Source: G965240365 sp965240365
Lineage (GTDB): Bacteria > Pseudomonadota > Gammaproteobacteria > Eutrophobiales > Eutrophobiaceae
Direction of reading: 5' to 3'
Assembly: GCA_965240365.1 (NCBI GenBank)
Contig: OZ251218.1
Location: forward strand, 3,410,001 to 3,474,000
DNA: 64,000 nucleotides
A model generated the notes under the pieces. It saw nothing but the letters and a program-made list of their open reading frames with translations, was not told where the DNA came from and searched no databases. Positions 52,079 through 60,684 of the stretch are shown in pieces; the stretch's first letter is position 1, and every line of letters begins with the position of its first letter. Position numbers and translations under genes: made by a program.

Positions 52079-52881
52079 CTCGGAGTCTCCTGCTTATCTT
52101 TACCAGCGGTAAAAACCGGCTATAACTAAAACGAAGCCATAAGGTCAGACAGAAGTGAGACTTTGCTGAGAGAGCATGAAGGCTGCCGAGGTGCGCCTAT
52201 TTCGTACATCGTCATTCCAGCGAAAGCTCGCCTACAGGACGTAGGTGGTAGAGCGACGCCTGCCTGCTACAGGCAGATATGGAACAGGCCGCCGAGGAAT
52301 CCAGGAGGGCAGGGCCGGGGAGTGAAATGGATTACGATTCTGTCTGCCAGACGGCACGGTGTGTTTGGTTGTCATTCCCGCCCAGGCGGGAATGTATTTC
52401 ATAAATCACTGGATTCCGGCTTTCGCCGGAATGACGGCAGGGGTGAAGTGAAATGTTCGTTGTCATTCTGACTTGATTATGGCAGGTAGGTCGGAATGAG
52501 GCAAAGCTAAAACAATACCCCATCGTCATTTATGGACAGGATGTCCTGTATGCGGCGTGAGGGCAGGATGCCCGTAGCCGCCCAGCGAAAGCTGGAATCC
52601 AGGAGGACGAGCCGGAATGTTGGGTGGGTCTCGGTGTTTGTTATGCCAGGAATAACTTAACTGGTTGTCATTCCCGCAGGGCGGGAATGTATTACATAAA
52701 TCACTGGATTCCGGCCTTCGCCGGAATGACGGCGGGGGCGATAGGCGCATTATGAGCGATACTAACGATACCGTGGCCAGGATAACTGACGCCCTATTTT
52801 AGATGAAGTGACCCTGGATACTCTGGTTCTGCCCTCCACTCTGTTACTGAAATGAATATTGATTACCTGCTATCGGAGTTT
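52079..52881. repeat. REP-like cluster downstream of abiE
   Basis: No gene. A dispersed GGTCAGACAGAAGTGAGAC word at 52143 is followed by REP hairpins. At 52229-52295 a 67-bp unit (starting CGCCTACAGGACGTAGG) is inserted inside a CATTCCAGCGAAAGCT/GGAATCC hairpin. At 52529-52580 another unit (TATGGACAGGATGTCCTG, GGCAGGATGCCCGTAGCC) is inserted in the next one. 52503-52733 resembles the 244-bp tandem unit further on. Confidence 0.75.
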
Positions 52882-53103
52882 TCAGGACACGCTCTTTTTA
52901 ATGACATCTACGCTATCCGCGGATGCCTCTTTCCCGCGGTAAAACCGGCCCATTTCGGCGTTCTGCCAGAATTCTTCGGTCACTTCCGGGATATCCCCGG
53001 TATCTATGTCCGCATCATTCATCTCTGACAGCGTCTTGATTTCCTGTTTCTGCTCCTCGCTAAGCGGCGGCAGCACGCCGTTTCTAACGCTTAATTTGCC
53101 CAT
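52882..53103 (-). CDS. brnA: BrnA-like antitoxin, short
   Basis: From ATG 53103 a 73-residue protein with LSEEQKQEIKTLSEMNDADI and DTGDIPEVTEEFWQNAEMGR, then FYRGKEA: the conserved N-terminal part of BrnA/DUF4415 antitoxins. The usual C-terminal DNA-binding ribbon-helix-helix is missing; the tail (SVDVIKKSVS) does not match it, so the protein may be truncated by a frameshift. It overlaps the end of a brnT remnant, the normal gene order. Confidence 0.7.
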   Translation of the reverse strand: MGKLSVRNGVLPPLSEEQKQEIKTLSEMNDADIDTGDIPEVTEEFWQNAEMGRFYRGKEASADSVDVIKKSVS

Positions 53104-53239
53104 AGTATCTATCCTTCTCTCGCTTTGTGGCCTGTCGCGCAGATATGATCCGGATTTCTGTTGCCGCGCCTTTCTCCCGTACCGTATGCGCGACAAATAA
53201 AATTATTCGTTCATCCACTGCTAGCCCATATCCGGGCTT
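53084..53239 (-). pseudogene. brnT toxin remnant (3' part)
   Basis: The frame from 53239 to TAG 53084 encodes AVDERIILFVAHTVREKG, EIRIISARQATKREKDRYYG, the C-terminal half of a BrnT toxin. The N-terminal catalytic half is absent (TAA just upstream). The gene is followed by brnA with a 20-bp overlap. Confidence 0.8.
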
Positions 53240-53282
53240 TTAGCGTGTTTTAGCATGTTTTTCGACTTAAGTTTTGCCTAAG

Positions 53283-53311
53283 AGCATAGTCATTGGCCCT
53301 GTGGGTGTCAA
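53283..53311 (-). promoter_or_regulatory. conserved TTGACA/TATGCT promoter, copy 4
   Basis: Minus strand: TTGACA (53311-53306), 17 bp containing GGGCCAATGAC, TATGCT (53288-53283), 44 bp before the brnT remnant. Confidence 0.75.
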
Positions 53312-53319
53312 ATTGTGTC

Positions 53320-54290
53320 CGGGTTCAATACCTATGAGATCAATCAGGGCTGACTGTTGCCTGCCTGTAGCAGGTAGGCAGGTTGGAGTGACGTAAAGCT
53401 AAAACAATACCCCATCGTCATTCCAGCGAAAGCTGGAATCCAGGAGGACGGGCCGGAATGTTGGGTGGGTCTCAGTGTTTGTTATGCCAGGAATAACTTA
53501 ACTGGTTGTCATTCCCGCAGGGCGGGAATGTATTTCATAAATCACTGGATTCCGGCTTTCGCCGGAATGACGGCAGGGGTGAAGTGAAATGTTCGTTGTC
53601 ATTCTGACTTGATTATGGCAGGTAAGTCAGAATGAGGCAAAGCTAAAACAATACCCCATCGTCATTCCAGCGAAAGCTGGAATCCAGGAGGACGGGCCGG
53701 AATGTTGGGTGGGTCTCGGTGCTTGTTATTCCAGGAATAACTTAACTGGTTGTCATTCCCGCAGGGCGGGAATGTATCTTATAAACCACTGGATTCCGGC
53801 TTTCGCCGGAATGACGGCAGGGGTGAAGTGAAATGTTCGTTGTCATTCTGACTTGATTATGGCAGGTAAGTCGGAATGAGGCAAAGCTAAAACAATACCC
53901 CATCGTCATTTATGGACAGGATGTCCTGTATGCGGCGTGAGGGCACGCCTACAGGACGTACGCCTACAGGGACGTAGGTGGTAGAGCGGCGTCTGGAACA
54001 AGCCGCCGAGGTGGTAGAGCGGCGTCTGGAACAAGCCGCCGAGGATGCCCGTAGCCGCCCAGCGAAAGCTGGAACCCAGGAGGACGGGCCGGAATGTTGG
54101 GTGGGTCTCGGTGTCTGTTATTCCAGGAATAACTTAGCTGGTTGTCATTCCCGCAGGGCGGGAATGTATCTTATAAACCACTGGATTCCGGCTTTCACCG
54201 GAATGACGATAAAGGTGAAGTGAAATGTTCGTTGTCACTCTGACCTACTTGCTGTAGGCAAGCGGCAGGCAGGTTGAGGGTCTCCTGTGT
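53320..54290. repeat. tandem 244-bp REP composite array
   Basis: The word AAAGCTAAAACAATACCCCA starts at 53395, 53639 and 53883, exactly 244 bp apart. Each unit holds CATTCCAGCGAAAGCTGGAA, GGACGGGCCGGAATGTTGGG, TTCCCGCAGGGCGGGAATGT and TTCCGGCTTTCGCCGGAATG hairpins. The third unit carries nested insertions at about 53909-54058 (GGACAGGATGTCCTG, then two copies of GGTGGTAGAGCGGCGTCTGG). No gene. Confidence 0.9.
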
Positions 54291-54422
54291 CTGTCAATCA
54301 GTTACAGGCGACCCGGTTTCTTTTTTCAGGAAAGCCTCACTTCTGTCTGAATCTCTACATTGGGGGGTGGATCTGGCCGCATAACCAGAAATGAAGGAAA
54401 TCGCTTTTTTTTGTAAAAAAGT

Positions 54423-54617
54423 TTGCATCTTTACCGATTTTTCATATACTTGGTTTGTGGAACGCTTGAGCCGGTGTCCCTTACGGGTAGCGTCCATGCC
54501 GCCAGTTTAACCTTTTGTGTCTCCATTTTTGTTAACTGGTCTTTATTACTGGGGAAGATAACCAAGAGCCCGGCACATTGTTAGTATTAAGGCCCCGTTC
54601 TCGGGGCCTTTTTTTAT
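54423..54617 (+). ncRNA. putative small RNA with its own promoter and terminator
   Basis: TTGCAT (54423-54428), 16 bp, TATACT (54445-54450) predicts a start near 54457. A strong intrinsic terminator (AAGGCCCCG, TTCT loop, CGGGGCCTT and seven or more T) ends at 54617. The roughly 155-nt product contains no open frame longer than a few codons. It does not match any RNA family I recognise. The nearest protein genes are gspE (opposite strand) and the REP array, so the terminator serves no other plus-strand gene. Confidence 0.45.
54589..54617 (+). terminator. intrinsic terminator of the putative small RNA
   Basis: AAGGCCCCG and CGGGGCCTT form the stem with TTCT between, followed by a run of T. 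Confidence 0.85.
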
Positions 54618-54685
54618 TTATGGCGAGCTTGCCGGGACCGGGTATAGCCATGCCCGGAAAACGGGGGCGAAAATGAGGACACCCT

Positions 54686-56476
54686 TCAAAGCTCTCTCTG
54701 CGGCAGCACCGAGTACACTTCTTCCAGCGTGGTTAAACCTTCCGAGATCTTCCGGGCGCCGCTGATTTTGAGCGGGCGCATGCCGTGTTTGAGGGCGGCG
54801 GTGCGGAGCTGGTCCAGATTGGTTTCGGCCGTTACATTTTTTCTGATCTCGGCTTTTATCTTGAGCGCCTCATAGAGCCCGCTGCGCCCCATAAACCCGG
54901 TATGGCGGCATTCTTCGCAACCGACCGAGCGGAAAACCCGCGCGGGCAGACCGAGTCTGAAGGGCGCGGTGAATTCATCCCAGGTCTTTTTTTCAATTTC
55001 ACCGGGCTGCTTGCAATGTACGCACAAGGTGCGCACCAGGCGCTGGGCGATAACGCCCTGCAAGGTGGCGTTGATCAGAAAAGGCTGCATGCCGATGTCA
55101 ATCAGGCGCGTGACCGCGGAGGGCGCGTCGTTGGTGTGCAGGCTGGACAATACCAGATGGCCGGTCAGGGCGGCCTGTATGGCGATATCGGCGGTTTCGC
55201 CGTCGCGGATCTCGCCGACCATGATGATATCCGGGTCTTGCCTCAGGAGCGTCCTGACACCTGATGCAAAATCCACGCCGATCATGGGCTGCACCTGCAT
55301 CTGGTTGAATTTCGGTTCGACCATCTCAATAGGGTCTTCTATGGTGCAGATATTGATTTCAGGGCGCGCTATCTGGTTCAGGATGGAGTAGAGGGTGGTG
55401 GTCTTGCCGGAGCCGGTCGGGCCGGTCAGCAGGATGATGCCGTTGGGGTTGTTGACCATGGCGGACAGTTGTTGCTGGTCGTATTCGGTAAAGCCGAGTT
55501 CCTTATAGTTTTTAACCAGCATTTCGGGGTCAAAGATACGCAGCACGAGTTTTTCGCCAAAGGTGGTCGGCATGGTTGACAGGCGCATTTCCACTTCTTT
55601 GCCGGATGGCGTAATGGTCTTGATGCGGCCGTCCTGGGGCCGTCTCCGGTCGGTGATATCCATCCGCCCCAGCGATTTCAGACGGCCGGTGATCGCCCCC
55701 ATGATCACGACCGGCAGTTCATGCACAATATGCAGCACATTGTCGATCCGAAAACGGATGCGGCCCTGTTCCCGCCGGGGTTCGAGATGAATATCGCTGG
55801 CGCGCTGTTCAAAGGCGAATTGCAGCAGCCAGTCCACGATGCTGACGATATGTTGATCGTTGGCGTCAAGTTCCCCACCGGCCTTGCCTACCTTTATCAG
55901 TTGTTCGAAATTCTGGATCAGGGCGATGGGTTCATCTTTTTTCTGCCCGACGGCCCCGTCGATTGAGCGGCTGACACCGTAAAACTCGACCAGATAGCGC
56001 TCCAGATCCCGCGGATTGATGAACACCCGTTTTATCGTCAGGCGGGTGATGCGCGCGAGTTCGTTCTCCCAGGACGAGATAAACGGCTCCGAGCTGGCGA
56101 TGGTGATTTCCTTCTCGGTGACGGCAACCGGCAAAATTTTGAGTTTTGCCGCATAGGCCTGCGACACGACCGAGGTGATCTTTTGCACTTCGATCTTTAG
56201 CGGGTCAATACGCAGATAGGATTGATTGACTTTCTCCGCCAGCCATTTGGTCAACACTTCCAGGCTCAGCGGATAGGCGGGCGTGGTCTGGGACTGCCAG
56301 CCCTGTTCGGCAATCGTGATCAGGGGATGAATGTGTATCCGGGTATTGGCGGCGCCCATATCCGCCAGTTGCGCGCGTTGCTGTTGTTTTATCAAGCCGT
56401 CCTTTTCCAGCAGATCGAGGACATAATCCAGTTTCAGCCGTGATTCCTGGCCGTGTTTTTGGGTTGCGATATTCAT
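54686..56476 (-). CDS. type II secretion/type IV pilus assembly ATPase (GspE/PilB family)
   Basis: Hexameric motor ATPase of a type II secretion or type IV pilus system. The 596-residue product has an N-terminal GspE_N region, then RASDIHLEPRREQGRIRFRI, Walker A LTGPTGSGKTTTLYSIL, Asp box ICTIEDPIE, Walker B DPDIIMVGEIRDGETADIA and His box TGHLVLSSLHTND. A tetracysteine zinc motif (CVHCKQPG, CEECRHTG) lies in the C-terminal part. No other pilus genes adjoin it, so the system it serves cannot be decided here. Confidence 0.95.
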   Translation of the reverse strand: MNIATQKHGQESRLKLDYVLDLLEKDGLIKQQQRAQLADMGAANTRIHIHPLITIAEQGWQSQTTPAYPLSLEVLTKWLAEKVNQSYLRIDPLKIEVQKITSVVSQAYAAKLKILPVAVTEKEITIASSEPFISSWENELARITRLTIKRVFINPRDLERYLVEFYGVSRSIDGAVGQKKDEPIALIQNFEQLIKVGKAGGELDANDQHIVSIVDWLLQFAFEQRASDIHLEPRREQGRIRFRIDNVLHIVHELPVVIMGAITGRLKSLGRMDITDRRRPQDGRIKTITPSGKEVEMRLSTMPTTFGEKLVLRIFDPEMLVKNYKELGFTEYDQQQLSAMVNNPNGIILLTGPTGSGKTTTLYSILNQIARPEINICTIEDPIEMVEPKFNQMQVQPMIGVDFASGVRTLLRQDPDIIMVGEIRDGETADIAIQAALTGHLVLSSLHTNDAPSAVTRLIDIGMQPFLINATLQGVIAQRLVRTLCVHCKQPGEIEKKTWDEFTAPFRLGLPARVFRSVGCEECRHTGFMGRSGLYEALKIKAEIRKNVTAETNLDQLRTAALKHGMRPLKISGARKISEGLTTLEEVYSVLPQREL

Positions 56477-56586
56477 TTAATCCTGATTTTGATAGCGAAG
56501 GTCATTGAACAGACTGTTGTAAACATGGTCTGATATTATCCATAACTACCGCAATAAATGCATTCAATTATCACTCTGGAGTCGCC

Positions 56587-57297
56587 ATGAAGCCCTTGTT
56601 AATCTTGTTTTCAGGTCTGTTTACCCTTTTTTCAGTGTCCGCCGAGGAGAATATCGAGCAGGAGATCACGGCCGCCCTGGCGGGCCTGATCCCGGATATC
56701 AAGGTGGACAGCGTGCGCGCGGCGCCGGTTGAGGGTCTTTATCAGGTATTGATGGGGACGGATGTCATTTATATGAGCCGCGACGGTAATTATGTGCTCA
56801 AGGGCGAACTGCTTGATATTAACTTAAAGCGCAATCTGACCGAAGATGTGCGGTCCGGGGCCCGGCTCAGGCTGATAGAGGGCATCGACAAGAATGAATA
56901 TATTGAATTTGCGCCTGAAAAGACCAGCGAGGCGATCTATGTCTTTACCGATGTGGAATGCGGTTATTGCCGCAAGCTGCACCGTGATGTGCCCGAACTG
57001 AATGCCAGGGGCGTCAGCGTCAGATACCTGGCCTTTCCGCGCAACGGCGTGGATTCCGCAGTTGGCCGCGAGATGCGGCAGGTGTGGTGCGCCGAAGATC
57101 GGCAGGCCGCGATAACGGCCGCCAAGAATCGTGAATCGGTCGCGGCCGCGAGTTGCAATGACCCGGTCGCCAGGCATTACGCGCTGGGCAGGCAGCTTGG
57201 AATCCGCGGTACGCCGGCCATTTATCTCGAAAACGGACGGATGCTGCCGGGTTATCTGACGCCGGATGAACTGGAGTATCAGTTACAACTGCAATAG
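56587..57297 (+). CDS. dsbC: thiol:disulfide interchange protein DsbC
   Basis: Periplasmic disulfide isomerase. The 236-residue product has a signal peptide (residues 1-19), an N-terminal dimerisation domain (LYQVLMGTDVIYMSRDGNY) and a thioredoxin domain with the active site CGYC in YVFTDVECGYCRKLH, then a second disulfide pair (VWCAEDRQ and AASCNDPVARHY) and RGTPAIYLENGRMLPGY. In relatives it follows xerD; here 10 kb of mobile DNA plus gspE separates them. Confidence 0.96.
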   Translation: MKPLLILFSGLFTLFSVSAEENIEQEITAALAGLIPDIKVDSVRAAPVEGLYQVLMGTDVIYMSRDGNYVLKGELLDINLKRNLTEDVRSGARLRLIEGIDKNEYIEFAPEKTSEAIYVFTDVECGYCRKLHRDVPELNARGVSVRYLAFPRNGVDSAVGREMRQVWCAEDRQAAITAAKNRESVAAASCNDPVARHYALGRQLGIRGTPAIYLENGRMLPGYLTPDELEYQLQLQ

Positions 57298-57460
57298 TAG
57301 TGATCAGTTTTTATCAAAACCAGGGCCGTTTAACGACTTGATGATCACGGTCGTCAGACGGCCTCCTTTCCCCCAAGGTTACCTCATCTAAATTGCTAAC
57401 ATAGCGGGCGATATGAGCGATACCAATGATACCGTGGCCAGGATACCTGAGCCTTATTTT

Positions 57461-57852
57461 GGCTCTTTTGAGTTCCGAGTGGGTTAAGCCGCATGTGGAT
57501 TGAGTGTGCAGAAAATGGCATGAGCCTGTCTGCGGCAGGCAGGCCGGAATGATGTAAAGCCGAAACGACACCCCCTCGTCATTCCAGCGAAAGCTGGAAT
57601 CCAGTGGTTGATACAATACATTCCCGCATAAGCGGGAATGACCATCTGAATACCTCATTCCAACCGACCCCGCTGAGTTACCTGCCACCCCGCTACCTGC
57701 CTGCCTCCGGCAGGCGTGGATTCCAGCTTTCGCTGGAATGACGAAACTGTTGTTATTTTGGCCTACCTGCTGCCCGCAGGCCGTCTCCGTTCTGTCCTGG
57801 TCATCAATTAAGCCAGAATTATTGCATTACCCACTCGGATTTTAAAAGAGGC
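57461..57852 (-). repeat. 390-bp composite repeat, copy 2 (inverted)
   Basis: The reverse complement matches 40751-41137 almost throughout, including the CCTGCCTGCCGCAGACAGG palindrome and the end GGCTCTTTTGAGTTCCGAG. It lies downstream of dsbC as copy 1 lies downstream of pnp. Confidence 0.9.
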
Positions 57853-58278
57853 CTTATTTTAGATGAGGTGACCCTGCATTCCTGCTAAAGCCCTGCCTGT
57901 TGCAGACAGACAGGATGACGGAAAGCCAAAATAACACCCCCTACGTCATTCCGGCGAAGGCCGGAATCCAGGAGGGCGGGCCGGGATGTGATATGAGCGC
58001 CGATTCTGTCTAATTGTCATTCCCGCCTGAGCGGGAATGTATGACATAAACCACTGGATTCCGGCCTTCGCCGGAATGACGACGGGGGCGATAGGCACAT
58101 TATGCGCGATACTAACGATTCTGTGGCCAGGATACCTGACGCCTTATTTTAAATGAGGTGACCCTGTCCTTCCCCCTCATTGACCACCCAGACCGGCAAA
58201 AAACCCGGTTCATATTGAATACCGTGAAAATCCTCGTGTGTTAAACTTCGCCGCAATCAATATGGCAGCGGTATTTTA
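57853..58278. repeat. REP-like units and hldE leader
   Basis: Contains CGTCATTCCGGCGAAGGCCG, CATTCCCGCCTGAGCGGGAA, and TTCCGGCCTTCGCCGGAATG hairpins, and a repeat of the ATGAGCGATAC(T/C)AA(C/T)GAT word also found at 52750 and 57413. From about 58180 it is the hldE upstream region with no gene. Confidence 0.7.
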
Positions 58279-59709
58279 ATGCAGGAGCTTATATTCAGTC
58301 CCGACCCATCAAGCCGGGTCCTGGTCGTGGGCGACATTATTCTCGATCAATATATCTATGGTGAAACCGGGCGCATTTCGCCGGAGGCGCCCGTGCCGGT
58401 GGTGCATGTCCGGCGCACCGAGGAGCGGCCGGGCGGCGCGGCCAACGTGGCCGCCAATGTGGCGGCGCTGGGGCTTGAGGCGGCGCTGCTGGGCGTCACC
58501 GGGGATGACGCCGCCGCTCGCCGTCTGACGGAGATGCTCGACGCGCGGGGCGTGAGTTGCCACTTTAATCGTTGTCAGGGCCTGTCAACGGTGACCAAAC
58601 GGCGGGTGCTGAGCCGGCAGCAACAGTTATTGCGGCTGGACTATGAACCTGAAACGCAAACCAGCCCCCCGGACGAATTGTTCAGCAGCTTTAAGGCGCT
58701 GCTGCCGGAGGCGGACATCGTGATCCTGTCCGATTACGCCAAGGGCAGCCTGGTCGAGGTCGGGAAATTTATTGACTATGCCAGAGAAAAGGGCGTCCGC
58801 GTGTTGGTGGATCCCAAGTCTGCCGACTTTGCCTGTTATAGCCGGGCCAGTATCCTCACGCCCAACCAGAAGGAATTTGAAAATGTGGTCGGCAAATGCC
58901 GCGCCGGGGCGGAACTCGCCGCCAGGGCGGAACAACTCCGGGCCGAACTCAAACTGGACGCCTTGCTGATCACCCGCGGCGAACACGGCATGAGCCTGTT
59001 CACGACGGCCGCGGCGCCATTGCATCTGCCGGCCGAGGCGCACGAGGTTTATGACGTGACCGGCGCGGGCGATACGGTGATCGCGGTATTGGCCGTCGCC
59101 CTGGCCTCTGCTTATCCGCTTGATGAGGCAACGGCGCTGGCCAACAGGGCGGCCGGCCTCGTGGTGGAAAAACTCGGGGCCGCGACCGTAACGGCGGCCG
59201 AGATCAATCAGGGCGGCAGGTGGAACAGCGCGGGCGTGGTGAGCGAAGAAACGGCATTAAAGATGGTTGCCCTGGCCAGGCAAAACGGCAAGAAAATAGT
59301 GATGACCAATGGCTGTTTCGATATCCTGCACGCGGGCCATGTCGAATATCTGGCAGAGGCCAGGGCGCTCGGCGATATGCTGCTTATCGCGGTCAATGAC
59401 GATGACTCGGTCAAGCGTCTCAAGGGCGCACAAAGGCCGGTGAATTCAATGAGCAATCGCATGACAGTATTAAGCGCGTTGGCCTGCGTGGATCTGGTGA
59501 CGCCGTTTTCCGAGGATACGCCGGCGCGCTTGATTGCAAGGTTTCAGCCGGATGTGTTGGTAAAGGGCGGTGACTATAATGAAGCGCAGATCGCCGGCGC
59601 GGCCGATGTGCGCAAGAACGGCGGGGAGGTGGTTATCCTGGCCCACCGGGCGGGCTTGTCAACTTCCCTGACCATTAAAAAATTAAAGGCGGCGCGGGAG
59701 GCATTATGA
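58279..59709 (+). CDS. hldE: bifunctional heptose kinase/adenylyltransferase HldE
   Basis: Makes ADP-heptose precursor for the lipopolysaccharide inner core. The 476-residue product has an N-terminal PfkB-type kinase (VLVVGDIILDQYIYG, RPGGAANVAANVAALG, and DVTGAGDTVIAVLAVAL near residue 260) and a C-terminal cytidylyltransferase-like domain (MTNGCFDILHAGHVEYL, PVNSMSNRMTVLSAL). Full length for the fused form. It overlaps hldD by 4 bp. Confidence 0.97.
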   Translation: MQELIFSPDPSSRVLVVGDIILDQYIYGETGRISPEAPVPVVHVRRTEERPGGAANVAANVAALGLEAALLGVTGDDAAARRLTEMLDARGVSCHFNRCQGLSTVTKRRVLSRQQQLLRLDYEPETQTSPPDELFSSFKALLPEADIVILSDYAKGSLVEVGKFIDYAREKGVRVLVDPKSADFACYSRASILTPNQKEFENVVGKCRAGAELAARAEQLRAELKLDALLITRGEHGMSLFTTAAAPLHLPAEAHEVYDVTGAGDTVIAVLAVALASAYPLDEATALANRAAGLVVEKLGAATVTAAEINQGGRWNSAGVVSEETALKMVALARQNGKKIVMTNGCFDILHAGHVEYLAEARALGDMLLIAVNDDDSVKRLKGAQRPVNSMSNRMTVLSALACVDLVTPFSEDTPARLIARFQPDVLVKGGDYNEAQIAGAADVRKNGGEVVILAHRAGLSTSLTIKKLKAAREAL

Positions 59710-60662
59710 TTGTAGTAACGGGCGGGGCCGGTTTTATCGGCAGTCAACTGGTCAAGGGCTTAAATGCCAGGGGCAGGGAAGATATTCTGGTGGTCGATGA
59801 TTTGAAACAGGGCCAGAAGTTTTCCAATCTGGCCGACAGCCGTATTGCCGATTACATGGACAAGTCTGAATTCAGAAAATATATCAGCCGCTACGATGGT
59901 TTCCCCAACTATTTTACCGCCCGGATTGAATTTATCTTTCATCAGGGCGCCTGCTCCACGACCACGGAGCGGGACGGGCAATATATGCTGGACAATAATT
60001 TTACTTATGCCAAAGAACTCCTGCATTTTGCCATTCAAACCGACACCCCGTTTTTGTATGCGTCCAGCGCCGCCGTATATGGCCTGAACACCTGTTTTGC
60101 CGAGGCGCCCGGCAATGAAAACCCGATCAATGTTTATGCCTATTCCAAGCTGCTGTTTGATAATTATGTGCGCGCGCAAGCCACTCGCACCAATAACCGC
60201 CTGATCGGGCTGCGCTATTTTAATGTCTATGGGCCGGGCGAGGCCCATAAAGAAGAGATGGCCAGCGTTGCCTTTCATTTTAATAAACAACTCAATGAAA
60301 CGGGCAGAGTGAAATTATTTGAGGGCAGCCACGGCTATGCCGACGGGGAACAGCGGCGCGATTTTGTCTCGGTGGAAGATGTGGTCAGGGTCAATCTATG
60401 GATGATGGATCAGGCCGCTGTCTCCGGTATTTTTAATGTCGGCACGGGTGAAGCCAGCAGCTTCAACCAGATCGCCCGGGCCGTGATCGATTGGCACGGC
60501 AAGGGAGAGATCGGCTATATCCCCTTTCCGGCCGCGCTCAAAGACAGCTATCAGGCTTATACCGAGGCCGACATCGGCGCGCTGCGCGCGGCGGGTTATA
60601 ACGAAGCCTTCACCCCGCCCGAACAGGGCGTGCCTCAATACATGGCGAGCCTGAACAAATGA
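59706..60662 (+). CDS. hldD: ADP-L-glycero-D-manno-heptose-6-epimerase
   Basis: NADP-dependent epimerase completing ADP-heptose synthesis. The 318-residue product has the Rossmann motif VTGGAGFIGSQLVKGLN, ACSTTTERDGQYMLDNNF, the Tyr-Lys pair in VYAYSKLLFDNYV, and LRYFNVYGPGEAHK, GSHGYADGEQRRDFVSVEDV. Coupled to hldE. Confidence 0.97.
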   Translation: MIVVTGGAGFIGSQLVKGLNARGREDILVVDDLKQGQKFSNLADSRIADYMDKSEFRKYISRYDGFPNYFTARIEFIFHQGACSTTTERDGQYMLDNNFTYAKELLHFAIQTDTPFLYASSAAVYGLNTCFAEAPGNENPINVYAYSKLLFDNYVRAQATRTNNRLIGLRYFNVYGPGEAHKEEMASVAFHFNKQLNETGRVKLFEGSHGYADGEQRRDFVSVEDVVRVNLWMMDQAAVSGIFNVGTGEASSFNQIARAVIDWHGKGEIGYIPFPAALKDSYQAYTEADIGALRAAGYNEAFTPPEQGVPQYMASLNK

Positions 60663-60684
60663 GCCACCCATAAAGCCGCCGGCC

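Noticed and set aside
54589..54617. Terminator assigned to the GspE/PilB gene
   Set aside because: The T-run is on the plus strand while that gene is read on the minus strand and ends at 54686, so it cannot serve it in the normal orientation.
46599..56586. Attachment-site duplication marking an integrated element between xerD and dsbC
   Set aside because: I compared the sequences just after xerD and just before dsbC and the AbiE/REP borders and saw no matching direct repeat, so no att sites are claimed.
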